6,248 nt of DNA from positions 1 through 6,248 of the forward strand of contig CALPVM020000149.1 of the NCBI GenBank assembly GCA_943327015.2, read 5' to 3'. The DNA comes from Akkermansia muciniphila. GTDB lineage: Bacteria > Pseudomonadota > Gammaproteobacteria > Burkholderiales > Burkholderiaceae_C. The position numbers were made by a program, and so were the translations under genes. The notes beneath the pieces were generated by a model, which searched no databases, was not told the origin of the DNA, and saw nothing but the letters and a program-made list of their open reading frames with translations. Positions 1-5,875 of the stretch are shown piece by piece (position 1 is the first letter of the stretch; every line of letters begins with the position of its first letter).

Positions 1-756
1 GGTGCTATAGCCCAGCACCCCGATCAGTACAAACGATGACGACGCCAAGTAGGTAAACAAACCACCGTAGGCACTGACCGACAAGGCGGTAAACGCCAAA
101 AAAGTGGGGTTGCGCAGGATTTGCAGCCACGTTTGCACCAGCGTGGCGGGGCGAAGCGCGTTGGGGTTTGTGGTTAGCAGGGTTTCTTGAAAACGCAGTG
201 CAATCAGCCCCCATGTGAGGCTGCCAAACACGGCCAAGGCCAGCAAGGCGCTCTGCCAGCCAAACCATGCTGTGAGCAACCCGCCCACCGGTGCGCTGAT
301 GCAGGCCACCACGCCCAAACCGCTTTGTCCTTTGGACATAATGTCCATGCCCTGCTCGGGGGGGTACAAATCGCGCACAATGGCGCGAGCGCACATGACT
401 GCGGCTCCCATGGCTGCACCTTGCAGGGTACGCCAGAAAATCAGCGCTTCCATGCTGGGTGCCATGGCACTGGCCAAGGCTGCAAGCACGTAGGCAGTCA
501 TGCCAGCAAGCAAAATAGGCCGCCGACCAAACCTGTCGGACAACGGACCCCAAAACAACTGCGATACGCCAAATGCCAGCAACAGTGCGGTGAGTGTCAG
601 TTGTGCTTGTGCAATGGGTGCGCCAAATTCTTGTGTTAAAGCGGGCAGGGCGGGTAAATACAGGTCGGTGGTGACGGGTTGCAAGCCCAGCAGCATAGCG
701 AGTACCAGCACAATCAAAGCGGGTGACATTGCGGTGGTGGGTTTAGTGTGTGTCAT
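1..756 (-). CDS. Bcr/CflA-type MFS drug exporter, C-terminus cut off by window edge
   Basis: Inner-membrane proton-driven exporter of the major facilitator superfamily, drug:H+ antiporter-1 group. The frame is open from the ATG at 756 to the left edge and gives 252 residues of an expected 390 to 410, so about six or seven of twelve membrane helices are present. Visible marks are TDLYLPALP at residues 30 to 38, typical of Bcr/CflA proteins in the first helix; the MFS loop motif GPLSDRFGRRP at 70 to 80; and RAIVRDLYPPEQ from residue 124, the helix-4 arginine region. The end of the visible part, around FTYLASSSFVL, also fits this family. The start at 756 overlaps the stop of the upstream MATE gene by 14 bases, suggesting translational coupling. 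A second ATG at 729 would remove nine residues and the overlap. Neither start has a clear ribosome binding site. The family assignment is firm; the substrate (bicyclomycin, chloramphenicol, sulfonamide or another compound) cannot be read from the sequence. Confidence 0.9.
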   Translation of the reverse strand, partial: MTHTKPTTAMSPALIVLVLAMLLGLQPVTTDLYLPALPALTQEFGAPIAQAQLTLTALLLAFGVSQLFWGPLSDRFGRRPILLAGMTAYVLAALASAMAPSMEALIFWRTLQGAAMGAAVMCARAIVRDLYPPEQGMDIMSKGQSGLGVVACISAPVGGLLTAWFGWQSALLALAVFGSLTWGLIALRFQETLLTTNPNALRPATLVQTWLQILRNPTFLAFTALSVSAYGGLFTYLASSSFVLIGVLGYST

Positions 757-2116
757 GCAATTTTTGCAAGGAAACCCAGCGCAATAATGCCAATAAACCG
801 ATGGCAGCTACGGTAAGACCGACAATAAGTCCAATCCAGAAACCTTGTGCTCCCATGGGCGCGGCTGGCTGCCAAGGCAGCCACGCTGGTGCCCAGCCCA
901 GCACGCAGCCTAGCGGCAATGACACCAGCCAAAACGCAGTGAGGTGCAACACCATGGGTGCTTTAGTAACCTTGTAGCCCCTGATGGCACAACTGGTAAC
1001 CACTTGCGCTGAATCAGACAGTTGAAAAATTGCTGCCAAAAACAACAACTGTGCCGCCAGTGCAGCAATGGCCGCGTCGTTGGTATAGGCGCTAGCAATC
1101 TGGTGGTTAAAAACCGCCATGCCAGTGGCTGATGCGATGGCAAACACCATAGATACGCCAACACCCACCCATGCACGAAAACGTGCCTCGGCCGGGTCGT
1201 TAGCGCCTAGCGACTGGCCTACGCGTGTGAGCAGTGCCACCCCCAAACTGAGGGGCACCATAAATACCATAGAAGTAAAACTGAGGGCGATTTGATGCGC
1301 TGCCACCTCGGTGCTGCCAAAGCGCGCAACAAACAGGGCGATGAGGCTAAAGGCGCTGCTCTCGGCAAAATAGGTAACACCAATCGGGGTACCCAGCTTG
1401 AACAAACTGCGCAGCTTGGCCGGATGCGGCGCCTCAAAATGGGTAAATGGCCAAGTGCTTTGGTAAGCAGGGCTGCGTCGCATCCACCACACTAAAACCA
1501 GCAGGTTAAACCACACACATACTAGTGTTGCCCATGCGCAGCCTAAGCCACCCAATTTAGGAAAGCCCGCCAGCCCAAACACCAATAGCCCGTTCACTAT
1601 GACATTGAGCCCTAGGGCGGCAATTGCTATCACCATCAGGGGTTTGGTTTGGTTCAGGCTGGTGCTGTAGCCGTACAGTACCCGGTAGCAGGTAAAGGCG
1701 GGCAGGGCAAAGCTGGTGATAATGACAAACCCTTGTGCGATTTCGCGCACCGCAGGCTCAAGCTCCATGTAGTTAAACACTTGGGCTGCGAGTATGCTGA
1801 CCAGCATGGCAATAAGGCCCACGCCCAGTGCCTTCCAGAGGCCTTGGCGTACTACGTGCGGCACGCGGTCAAACTGCTCAGCACCTACGTAGTGCGACAC
1901 CATGGGGTTGACCGACATCATCAGCCCCATCAGTGTAATGATGACCATGGTCCAGATAGATACTCCTAATGAAATACCTGCCAGATCGTCGCCAGAGGCA
2001 TGCCCGGCCATGGCGACATCCACCACACCCATGCCCACATTGGCCAGTTGTCCGATGAGCAATGGCCAGGTAAGCTGCCATAAGGCGCTGACTTCAGTGG
2101 TAATTCTTGGGCGCAT
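743..2116 (-). CDS. MATE family multidrug efflux pump, NorM/MdtK type
   Basis: Inner-membrane antiporter expected to export cationic drugs in exchange for Na+ or H+. The product is 457 residues with about twelve hydrophobic segments, the usual size for NorM/MdtK. The N-terminus has WPLLIGQLANVGMGVVDVAM, the family's helix-1 signature. Three acidic residues thought to bind the cation in Vibrio cholerae NorM (D36, E255, D371) have counterparts here at D33 (VVDVAMAGH), E252 (YFAESSAF) and D368 (FQLSDSAQVV), all with the same offset of three, so the pump looks functional. The ATG at 2116 was chosen because the next residues begin the conserved first helix. An in-frame ATG at 2197 would add 27 non-conserved residues that lie inside mutL. 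The gene starts 5 bases after the mutL stop and has only a weak GGA upstream, so translation probably depends on coupling. Nothing indicates which drug or physiological compound is exported. Confidence 0.93.
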   Translation of the reverse strand: MRPRITTEVSALWQLTWPLLIGQLANVGMGVVDVAMAGHASGDDLAGISLGVSIWTMVIITLMGLMMSVNPMVSHYVGAEQFDRVPHVVRQGLWKALGVGLIAMLVSILAAQVFNYMELEPAVREIAQGFVIITSFALPAFTCYRVLYGYSTSLNQTKPLMVIAIAALGLNVIVNGLLVFGLAGFPKLGGLGCAWATLVCVWFNLLVLVWWMRRSPAYQSTWPFTHFEAPHPAKLRSLFKLGTPIGVTYFAESSAFSLIALFVARFGSTEVAAHQIALSFTSMVFMVPLSLGVALLTRVGQSLGANDPAEARFRAWVGVGVSMVFAIASATGMAVFNHQIASAYTNDAAIAALAAQLLFLAAIFQLSDSAQVVTSCAIRGYKVTKAPMVLHLTAFWLVSLPLGCVLGWAPAWLPWQPAAPMGAQGFWIGLIVGLTVAAIGLLALLRWVSLQKLHDTH

Positions 2117-2121
2117 GTGGG

Positions 2122-4023
2122 TTAACGTCCGCGTAAAAACAGGGCATCTAACTCGCGCATGCCCAGTTGGCGCCAGGTGGGGCGGCCGTGGTTGCATTGG
2201 TCGCTGCGTTCGGTGGCTTCCATTTGGCGTAGCAGAGCATTCATTTCTTCTAGGGTTAAGCGGCGGTTGGCACGCACCGCACCGTGGCAGGCCATGGTGG
2301 CCAGTAGCTCGTTTTGAGCACGCTGGACTACGGTGCTGGCGTCGTGTTGTGCTAGTTCTGCCAAGACACCGCGTGCCAGCTCTACCGCATCGCCTTGGGC
2401 AAGGGTTGCAGGCACAGCACGCACAGCCAGAGTTTTAGGCGAAAACGGGCTAATTTCTAGCCCGAGCGTGTGCAAAGTATCTTGGTGTGCTTCGGTGCAC
2501 GCTACTTCTTCGGGGGTGGCAGCAAAGGTTTGCGGTATCAGCAAGGGTTGGCTCGCTATGGTTTTACCGGTTTGTTGAATCTGGTTTTTTAACCGTTCGT
2601 ACACAATGCGCTCGTGGGCCGCGTGCATGTCTACAATAATTAATCCTTGTGCGTTTTCTGCCAATATATACACGCCTTGTAGTTGTGCCAAGGCTTTACC
2701 CAAAGGCCAGTTTTGCTCAGCAACTGGTGCTGCTTCCAATGTGCGAATGGGTGTGGCACTGACTTGCCCTTCTGCGGCCTTGGGGGCGCCCCACAGCGCC
2801 GACAAATCATTGACCTTGTGGCCGCCGCTTTCTTCTCGCGGGGCAAATTGCATCGATGGCTGGCTGGAATACAGCGGTGCTGCGTTGCGCGGTGCCGTCT
2901 GCGTAGCTAAGGTAAAGGTATCGGCTGCAGCAGCAGGTGGTGTGTTGGGTTGCTGTGCTTGGCCGGCGCGGGGGGTGGCTAGGGCACTTTCTACGGCATG
3001 GCGTACAGCTTGGTGCACTTCGCGCCCATCCCGAAAGCGCACTTCAATCTTGGTGGGGTGTACATTCACGTCCACGCGCTGGGGTTGGATCGCCAGGTAA
3101 AGCGCATAAATGGGCTGGCGCTGGCCGTGCAGCACGTCTTCAAAGGCGCTACGCACAGCGTGGGTGATGACTTTATCGCGTACAAAGCGGCCATTTACAT
3201 AGCTAAATTGTTGGTCGGCCCGTGCCCGCGCGGCTTCCGGCACACCCACCCGTCCCCAAATGCGCAGTGGTTCTGCATTGCTTTCTATGGGGCGTTGTGC
3301 GTCAGTTGAAGTCCAATCCATAGCTACCGATTGGGCAATAAAGTCTGCACCTAACACATCGGCTAAGCGTTGGTTGATGGCTGCCATCGGGTCAGCCTGT
3401 GCATCGCACTTGCGCCATTGTTCCACCAGTCTGCCTTCGTGCCAAATGGCAAAGCCGACATCGGGGCGGGCGAGAGCATGGCGGCGCACGGCCTCAATGC
3501 AGTGCGCGAGCTCGGTGGCGTCTGTCTTTAAAAACTTGCGCCGTGCCGGGGTGCTAAAAAATAGTTCTTTCACCTCTACCGTGGTGCCGGTGCCGCGAGC
3601 CACCGGGCGCAACTCGCCGGTGCGACCATCCAGCAAATAAGCATCCGATAGTCCACTGGGGCGCGACAAAATAGCGCAGTCGGCAATCGAGTTGATGGCG
3701 GCCAGCGCTTCGCCCCTAAAGCCCATGGTGGCTACCGATTCCAGGTCGTGCAGGTTGCCAATTTTGCTGGTGGCGTGGCGTTTAAATGCAATGGGAAGTT
3801 CTTCGCGCACGATACCTTGGCCATCGTCTTCTACGGCAATCAGCCGCACACCACCGGCCAGCAGCCGCACGGTAATTTGGCTGGCGCCGGCATCCAGCGC
3901 GTTGTCTACCAGTTCGCGCACCACAGAGGCCGGGCGCTCTACCACCTCACCGGCGGCAATCTGGCTAATTAATTCATCGGGAAGTTCGCGAATCGGGCGT
4001 CGGGGTAGGGGAGAAGAGTTCAC
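2122..4023 (-). CDS. mutL: DNA mismatch repair protein MutL with C-terminal endonuclease motifs
   Basis: Cytoplasmic matchmaker of mismatch repair: an ATP-driven dimer linking MutS at a mismatch to strand nicking and removal. The product is 633 residues, full length. The N-terminal GHKL ATPase is intact: ELVDNALDAGA with catalytic E37, EDDGQG at 65 to 70, GFRGEAL at 101 to 107 and FSTPARRKFL at 156 to 165. SYVNGRFVRD at 274 to 283 and HPTK at 322 to 325 belong to the transducer domain. Residues about 350 to 435 are a variable, Ala/Pro/Gln-rich linker. The C-terminal dimerisation domain carries DMHAAHERIVYE at 465 to 476 (canonical DQHA(X)2E(X)4E with Met for Gln), ACH at 578 to 580, CNHGRP at 610 to 615 and FLR at 629 to 631. 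Together these are the metal-binding endonuclease motifs missing from E. coli MutL. QPLLIP at 492 to 497 matches the beta-clamp-binding motif. The start is GTG at 4023: an in-frame stop lies at 4033 to 4035, and there is no other start before motif I. It is the first gene of the three-gene minus-strand operon. Confidence 0.97.
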   Translation of the reverse strand: MNSSPLPRRPIRELPDELISQIAAGEVVERPASVVRELVDNALDAGASQITVRLLAGGVRLIAVEDDGQGIVREELPIAFKRHATSKIGNLHDLESVATMGFRGEALAAINSIADCAILSRPSGLSDAYLLDGRTGELRPVARGTGTTVEVKELFFSTPARRKFLKTDATELAHCIEAVRRHALARPDVGFAIWHEGRLVEQWRKCDAQADPMAAINQRLADVLGADFIAQSVAMDWTSTDAQRPIESNAEPLRIWGRVGVPEAARARADQQFSYVNGRFVRDKVITHAVRSAFEDVLHGQRQPIYALYLAIQPQRVDVNVHPTKIEVRFRDGREVHQAVRHAVESALATPRAGQAQQPNTPPAAAADTFTLATQTAPRNAAPLYSSQPSMQFAPREESGGHKVNDLSALWGAPKAAEGQVSATPIRTLEAAPVAEQNWPLGKALAQLQGVYILAENAQGLIIVDMHAAHERIVYERLKNQIQQTGKTIASQPLLIPQTFAATPEEVACTEAHQDTLHTLGLEISPFSPKTLAVRAVPATLAQGDAVELARGVLAELAQHDASTVVQRAQNELLATMACHGAVRANRRLTLEEMNALLRQMEATERSDQCNHGRPTWRQLGMRELDALFLRGR

Positions 4024-4029
4024 CCTGTT

Positions 4030-4060
4030 ATTTTACGGGCGAATCAGAATCCTGCGTCAC
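4030..4060 (-). promoter_or_regulatory. Probable mutL promoter, leaderless type
   Basis: On the minus strand TAAAAT (4035 down to 4030) matches the -10 consensus at five of six bases and lies six bases before the GTG start of mutL. A start of transcription seven bases beyond it would fall on the G of that GTG. The best -35 match is GTGACG (4060 down to 4055), four of six with a long 19-base spacer, so the -35 part is weak. The AGG touching the start codon is too close to act as a Shine-Dalgarno sequence. Confidence 0.45.
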
Positions 4061-4077
4061 GAATCAACACGTGAACG
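4055..4077. repeat. Imperfect inverted repeat, possible operator
   Basis: CGTCACG at 4055 to 4061 and CGTGAACG at 4070 to 4077 are inverted copies apart from one extra base in the second arm. The uninterrupted core is TCACG paired with CGTGA around eight bases. It overlaps the weak -35 of mutL and lies upstream of the cyclase promoter candidates, so a dimeric regulator could act on both. It is short enough to have arisen by chance, and no known regulator site is recognised. Confidence 0.25.
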
Positions 4078-4099
4078 GCTGTTCTTAATCGATCGTTTG

Positions 4100-4128
4100 T
4101 TGGCATGAAACTCTAAAGTAGATGTACT
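4100..4128 (+). promoter_or_regulatory. Candidate upstream promoter of the cyclase gene
   Basis: TTGGCA at 4100 to 4105 matches the -35 consensus at five of six bases. Exactly 17 bases later TGTACT at 4123 to 4128 matches the -10 consensus at four of six. Transcription from here would start near 4135 and give a leader of about 53 bases before the ATG at 4188. This is an alternative or addition to the -10-like site at 4176. Confidence 0.3.
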
Positions 4129-4175
4129 GTCTGTTGCTAACGTGCACCCATCAGCCCCGCTTAGCTTGGCAGGAC

Positions 4176-4181
4176 GATAAT
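4176..4181 (+). promoter_or_regulatory. -10-like hexamer next to the cyclase start
   Basis: GATAAT matches the -10 consensus at five of six bases and ends six bases before the ATG at 4188, the same spacing as at mutL. A start of transcription seven bases on would coincide with the ATG. There is no good -35 at 17 bases upstream and no extended -10 TGn. The AGGA at 4171 to 4174 is 13 bases from the ATG, farther than a normal ribosome binding site. Confidence 0.3.
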
Positions 4182-4187
4182 ATTGCT

Positions 4188-5849
4188 ATGTCAAACTCTC
4201 CTCCCAAAAAACCACGAATAAGCCTTCGTATCAGCATGACGGCCTCGCTCATCGGCGCGGTGCTTATTACCAGCTTCTTGCTGGGAGGCATTGTGTATAC
4301 CATCTGGCGGCAGTATTTGCGTGCCGACTTGGCCACGCGCATGCACGATCTGGTGGCCACTTCGGTGCTTATGGTTGATCCAGCAGTGCATGGCCGACTG
4401 CGCTCTGCGCAAGACATGCAAACCGCCGGTTACCAAGTGCAGCGTGCGAAGTTGAAAAAGGTGCGCCAAGGTAGCCCTGATATTCGGTTTTTGTATACTT
4501 TTAGATGGAGTGCGGAGCAAAATAAACCGGTTTTTGTGCTTGATACCGGCACTCCTGGAGTGGACTTTAGCCCCTTGGGTGAGGTGTACGATACCATGAC
4601 GCCCACCTTGGCGGCTAGTTTTACCCCGCCCTACCAAGTACGTGTGGCCGATGCGTTTTACACTGACCAGTACGGCACGTGGTTGTCGTCCTACGCGCCC
4701 ATAATCGCACCCGATGGCAGCTTGGAGGGGGTGCTGGGTCTGGACATGGATGCCAGCCGCATTATTCGCATGGAAAACCAATTGTTGTTGCTGGTGCTGG
4801 GTTTGACACTTGGCATTATTGCCTTGATGGGGGCGTTATCTTTCGCGTTGGCGCGCCAAATTGCCAAGCCATTGCAGGCGCTGTGCAAGGACATGGGGCA
4901 GATTCAACAACTCAAACTTGAAACGCCGGTTAATGTGCGCTCCAACATTTCTGAAGTGTTGCAGATGTACCAGGCGCTTGAAAACATGAAAATGGGTTTG
5001 CGTTCGTTTCGCAAATACGTGCCCTCCGACCTGGTCTCGCAGCTCATTGGCTTACAAAAAGAAGCTGTGTTAGGCACAAACAAGCAACAACTTACCATTT
5101 TTTTCTGCGATCTGGAAAACTTTACCGCTGCCAGCGAGGCGCTCTCGTCTGAAGACCTGAGTTTACTGTTGTCAAGTTACTTTGAAAAAATATCTTCTAT
5201 ATTGCAAAGCCATGGCGCCACCATAGACAAGTTTATTGGCGATGCCGTCATGGCTTTTTGGAATGCGCCATTACCAGAGCCCGACCATCCGTACCGTGCA
5301 GCCAAGGCTTCGTTAGAAATTTTGCAAGCCATGGAGCAGTTACGCGCTGACTGGCATGCGCGTGGTCTGCCGGCTTTGTCGATGCGTATTGGTTTAAACA
5401 CCGGTCCGGTGCTGGTGGGTAATGTGGGGCATAACGACCGGTTCTCGTACACCGCTTTAGGCGATGCCGTTAATGTGGCCAGCCGGTTGGAGAGCCTTAA
5501 CAAACACTACGGTACCCGTGTTTTGGTCAGTCAGACCACCCTTAGCTGCATTGAAGGTCGTATAGCCTACCGCGTTGTGGATTGCGTGGCGGTTAAAGGC
5601 AAGTCGCAAGGCGCACGGATTGCCGAAATCGCCCTAGAACGCCCGAATTGGTGGGTTGATTTTGACCTGGCGCGGCAAGCATACGAGCGGCAAGACTGGG
5701 CCGGTGCCTTGCAACTGTTTAACCTAGTGCATCAACGAAAAGGGTCTGCTGACAGGGTGTCTGTTGTGCTTGCAGAGCGGTGTCAGCAGTTTTTAATCCA
5801 TGGCGTGCCTCCTGACTGGGACGGTGTGTGGGTAATGCAAGACAAGTAA
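4188..5849 (+). CDS. Membrane-bound class III adenylate cyclase with extracytoplasmic sensor and HAMP
   Basis: Predicted to make cAMP from ATP in response to a signal outside the cytoplasm. The product is 553 residues. A basic N-terminus precedes a membrane helix (about 17 to 39). An extracytoplasmic domain (about 40 to 195) ends in YAPIIAPDGSLEGVLGLDMD, the pattern of a Cache/PDC sensor. A second helix (about 198 to 221) leads into a HAMP linker (222 to 273) and RKYVPSDLV. The class III catalytic domain spans about 300 to 482. It has metal-binding D308 (FFCDLENFT) and D352 (GDAVMAFWNAP), adenine-selecting K348 and T422 (YTALGD), and transition-state N429 and R433 (NVASR). The phosphate-binding lysine is probably in VKGK, 469 to 472. 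Thr where mammalian cyclases have Asp is the class IIIb pattern and argues for ATP over GTP. A helical tail (486 to 553) ends in WDGVWVM. The ATG at 4188 was preferred over an in-frame ATG at 4122, which adds 22 residues without conserved character. The signal sensed is unknown. Confidence 0.93.
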   Translation: MSNSPPKKPRISLRISMTASLIGAVLITSFLLGGIVYTIWRQYLRADLATRMHDLVATSVLMVDPAVHGRLRSAQDMQTAGYQVQRAKLKKVRQGSPDIRFLYTFRWSAEQNKPVFVLDTGTPGVDFSPLGEVYDTMTPTLAASFTPPYQVRVADAFYTDQYGTWLSSYAPIIAPDGSLEGVLGLDMDASRIIRMENQLLLLVLGLTLGIIALMGALSFALARQIAKPLQALCKDMGQIQQLKLETPVNVRSNISEVLQMYQALENMKMGLRSFRKYVPSDLVSQLIGLQKEAVLGTNKQQLTIFFCDLENFTAASEALSSEDLSLLLSSYFEKISSILQSHGATIDKFIGDAVMAFWNAPLPEPDHPYRAAKASLEILQAMEQLRADWHARGLPALSMRIGLNTGPVLVGNVGHNDRFSYTALGDAVNVASRLESLNKHYGTRVLVSQTTLSCIEGRIAYRVVDCVAVKGKSQGARIAEIALERPNWWVDFDLARQAYERQDWAGALQLFNLVHQRKGSADRVSVVLAERCQQFLIHGVPPDWDGVWVMQDK

Positions 5850-5867
5850 ATTCCGAACCACTACAAT
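5839..5867 (+). promoter_or_regulatory. Probable dedA promoter, leaderless type
   Basis: AAGACA at 5839 to 5844 (four of six to the -35 consensus) and TACAAT at 5862 to 5867 (five of six to the -10 consensus) are 17 bases apart, the optimal spacing. The -35 box lies in the last codons of the cyclase gene. Transcription is expected near 5874, one or two bases before the dedA ATG at 5876. The 26-base gap has no Shine-Dalgarno sequence, which fits a leaderless message. Confidence 0.5.
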
Positions 5868-5875
5868 CCGCACCC

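Larger units (their letters stand above)
4024..4187. other. Divergent intergenic region between mutL and the adenylate cyclase gene
   Basis: These 164 bases separate two genes that are read away from each other, so they must carry promoters for both. The region is richer in A and T than the genes. It holds a -10-like hexamer close to each start codon, a TTGGCA box, and an imperfect inverted repeat at 4055 to 4077. I see no small gene with a plausible ribosome binding site, no tRNA and no rho-independent terminator. The cyclase reading frame stays open back to an ATG at 4122, but the extra 22 residues do not resemble a signal or a domain. Confidence 0.75.

Noticed and set aside
5..553. Minus-strand frame of 182 residues at 5 to 553
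   Set aside because: It lies in another frame of the same strand as the exporter. Its product is rich in His, Arg and Cys with no membrane helices, while the overlapping exporter frame carries the MFS motifs.
2117..2197. Longer MATE start at 2197
   Set aside because: It would put 27 non-conserved residues inside mutL. The conserved first helix begins shortly after the ATG at 2116, and 457 residues is the normal family length.
2894..2903. GCCGTCTGCG, close to the Neisseria DNA uptake sequence
   Set aside because: Only eight of ten bases match, it occurs inside coding sequence, and no other copies were noticed. Chance is enough.
2935..2980. Compositional bias in the MutL linker (Ala/Pro/Gln-rich)
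   Set aside because: The linker between the ATPase and C-terminal domains of MutL is normally variable and low in complexity, so this is not a separate element.
2122..4108. Several long plus-strand open frames opposite mutL, for example 2606 to 3100 and 3692 to 4108
   Set aside because: Their translations are rich in Ser, Arg, Cys and Trp with no family pattern, and they mirror the codons of the well-supported mutL frame. They are antisense shadows.
4122..4187. Longer cyclase start at 4122
   Set aside because: The extra 22 residues show no signal peptide or domain and would come before a normal basic N-terminus followed by a membrane helix. Not excluded, but less likely.
5850..5875. Possible terminator between the cyclase gene and dedA
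   Set aside because: The 26-base gap contains no GC-rich hairpin and no T-run.
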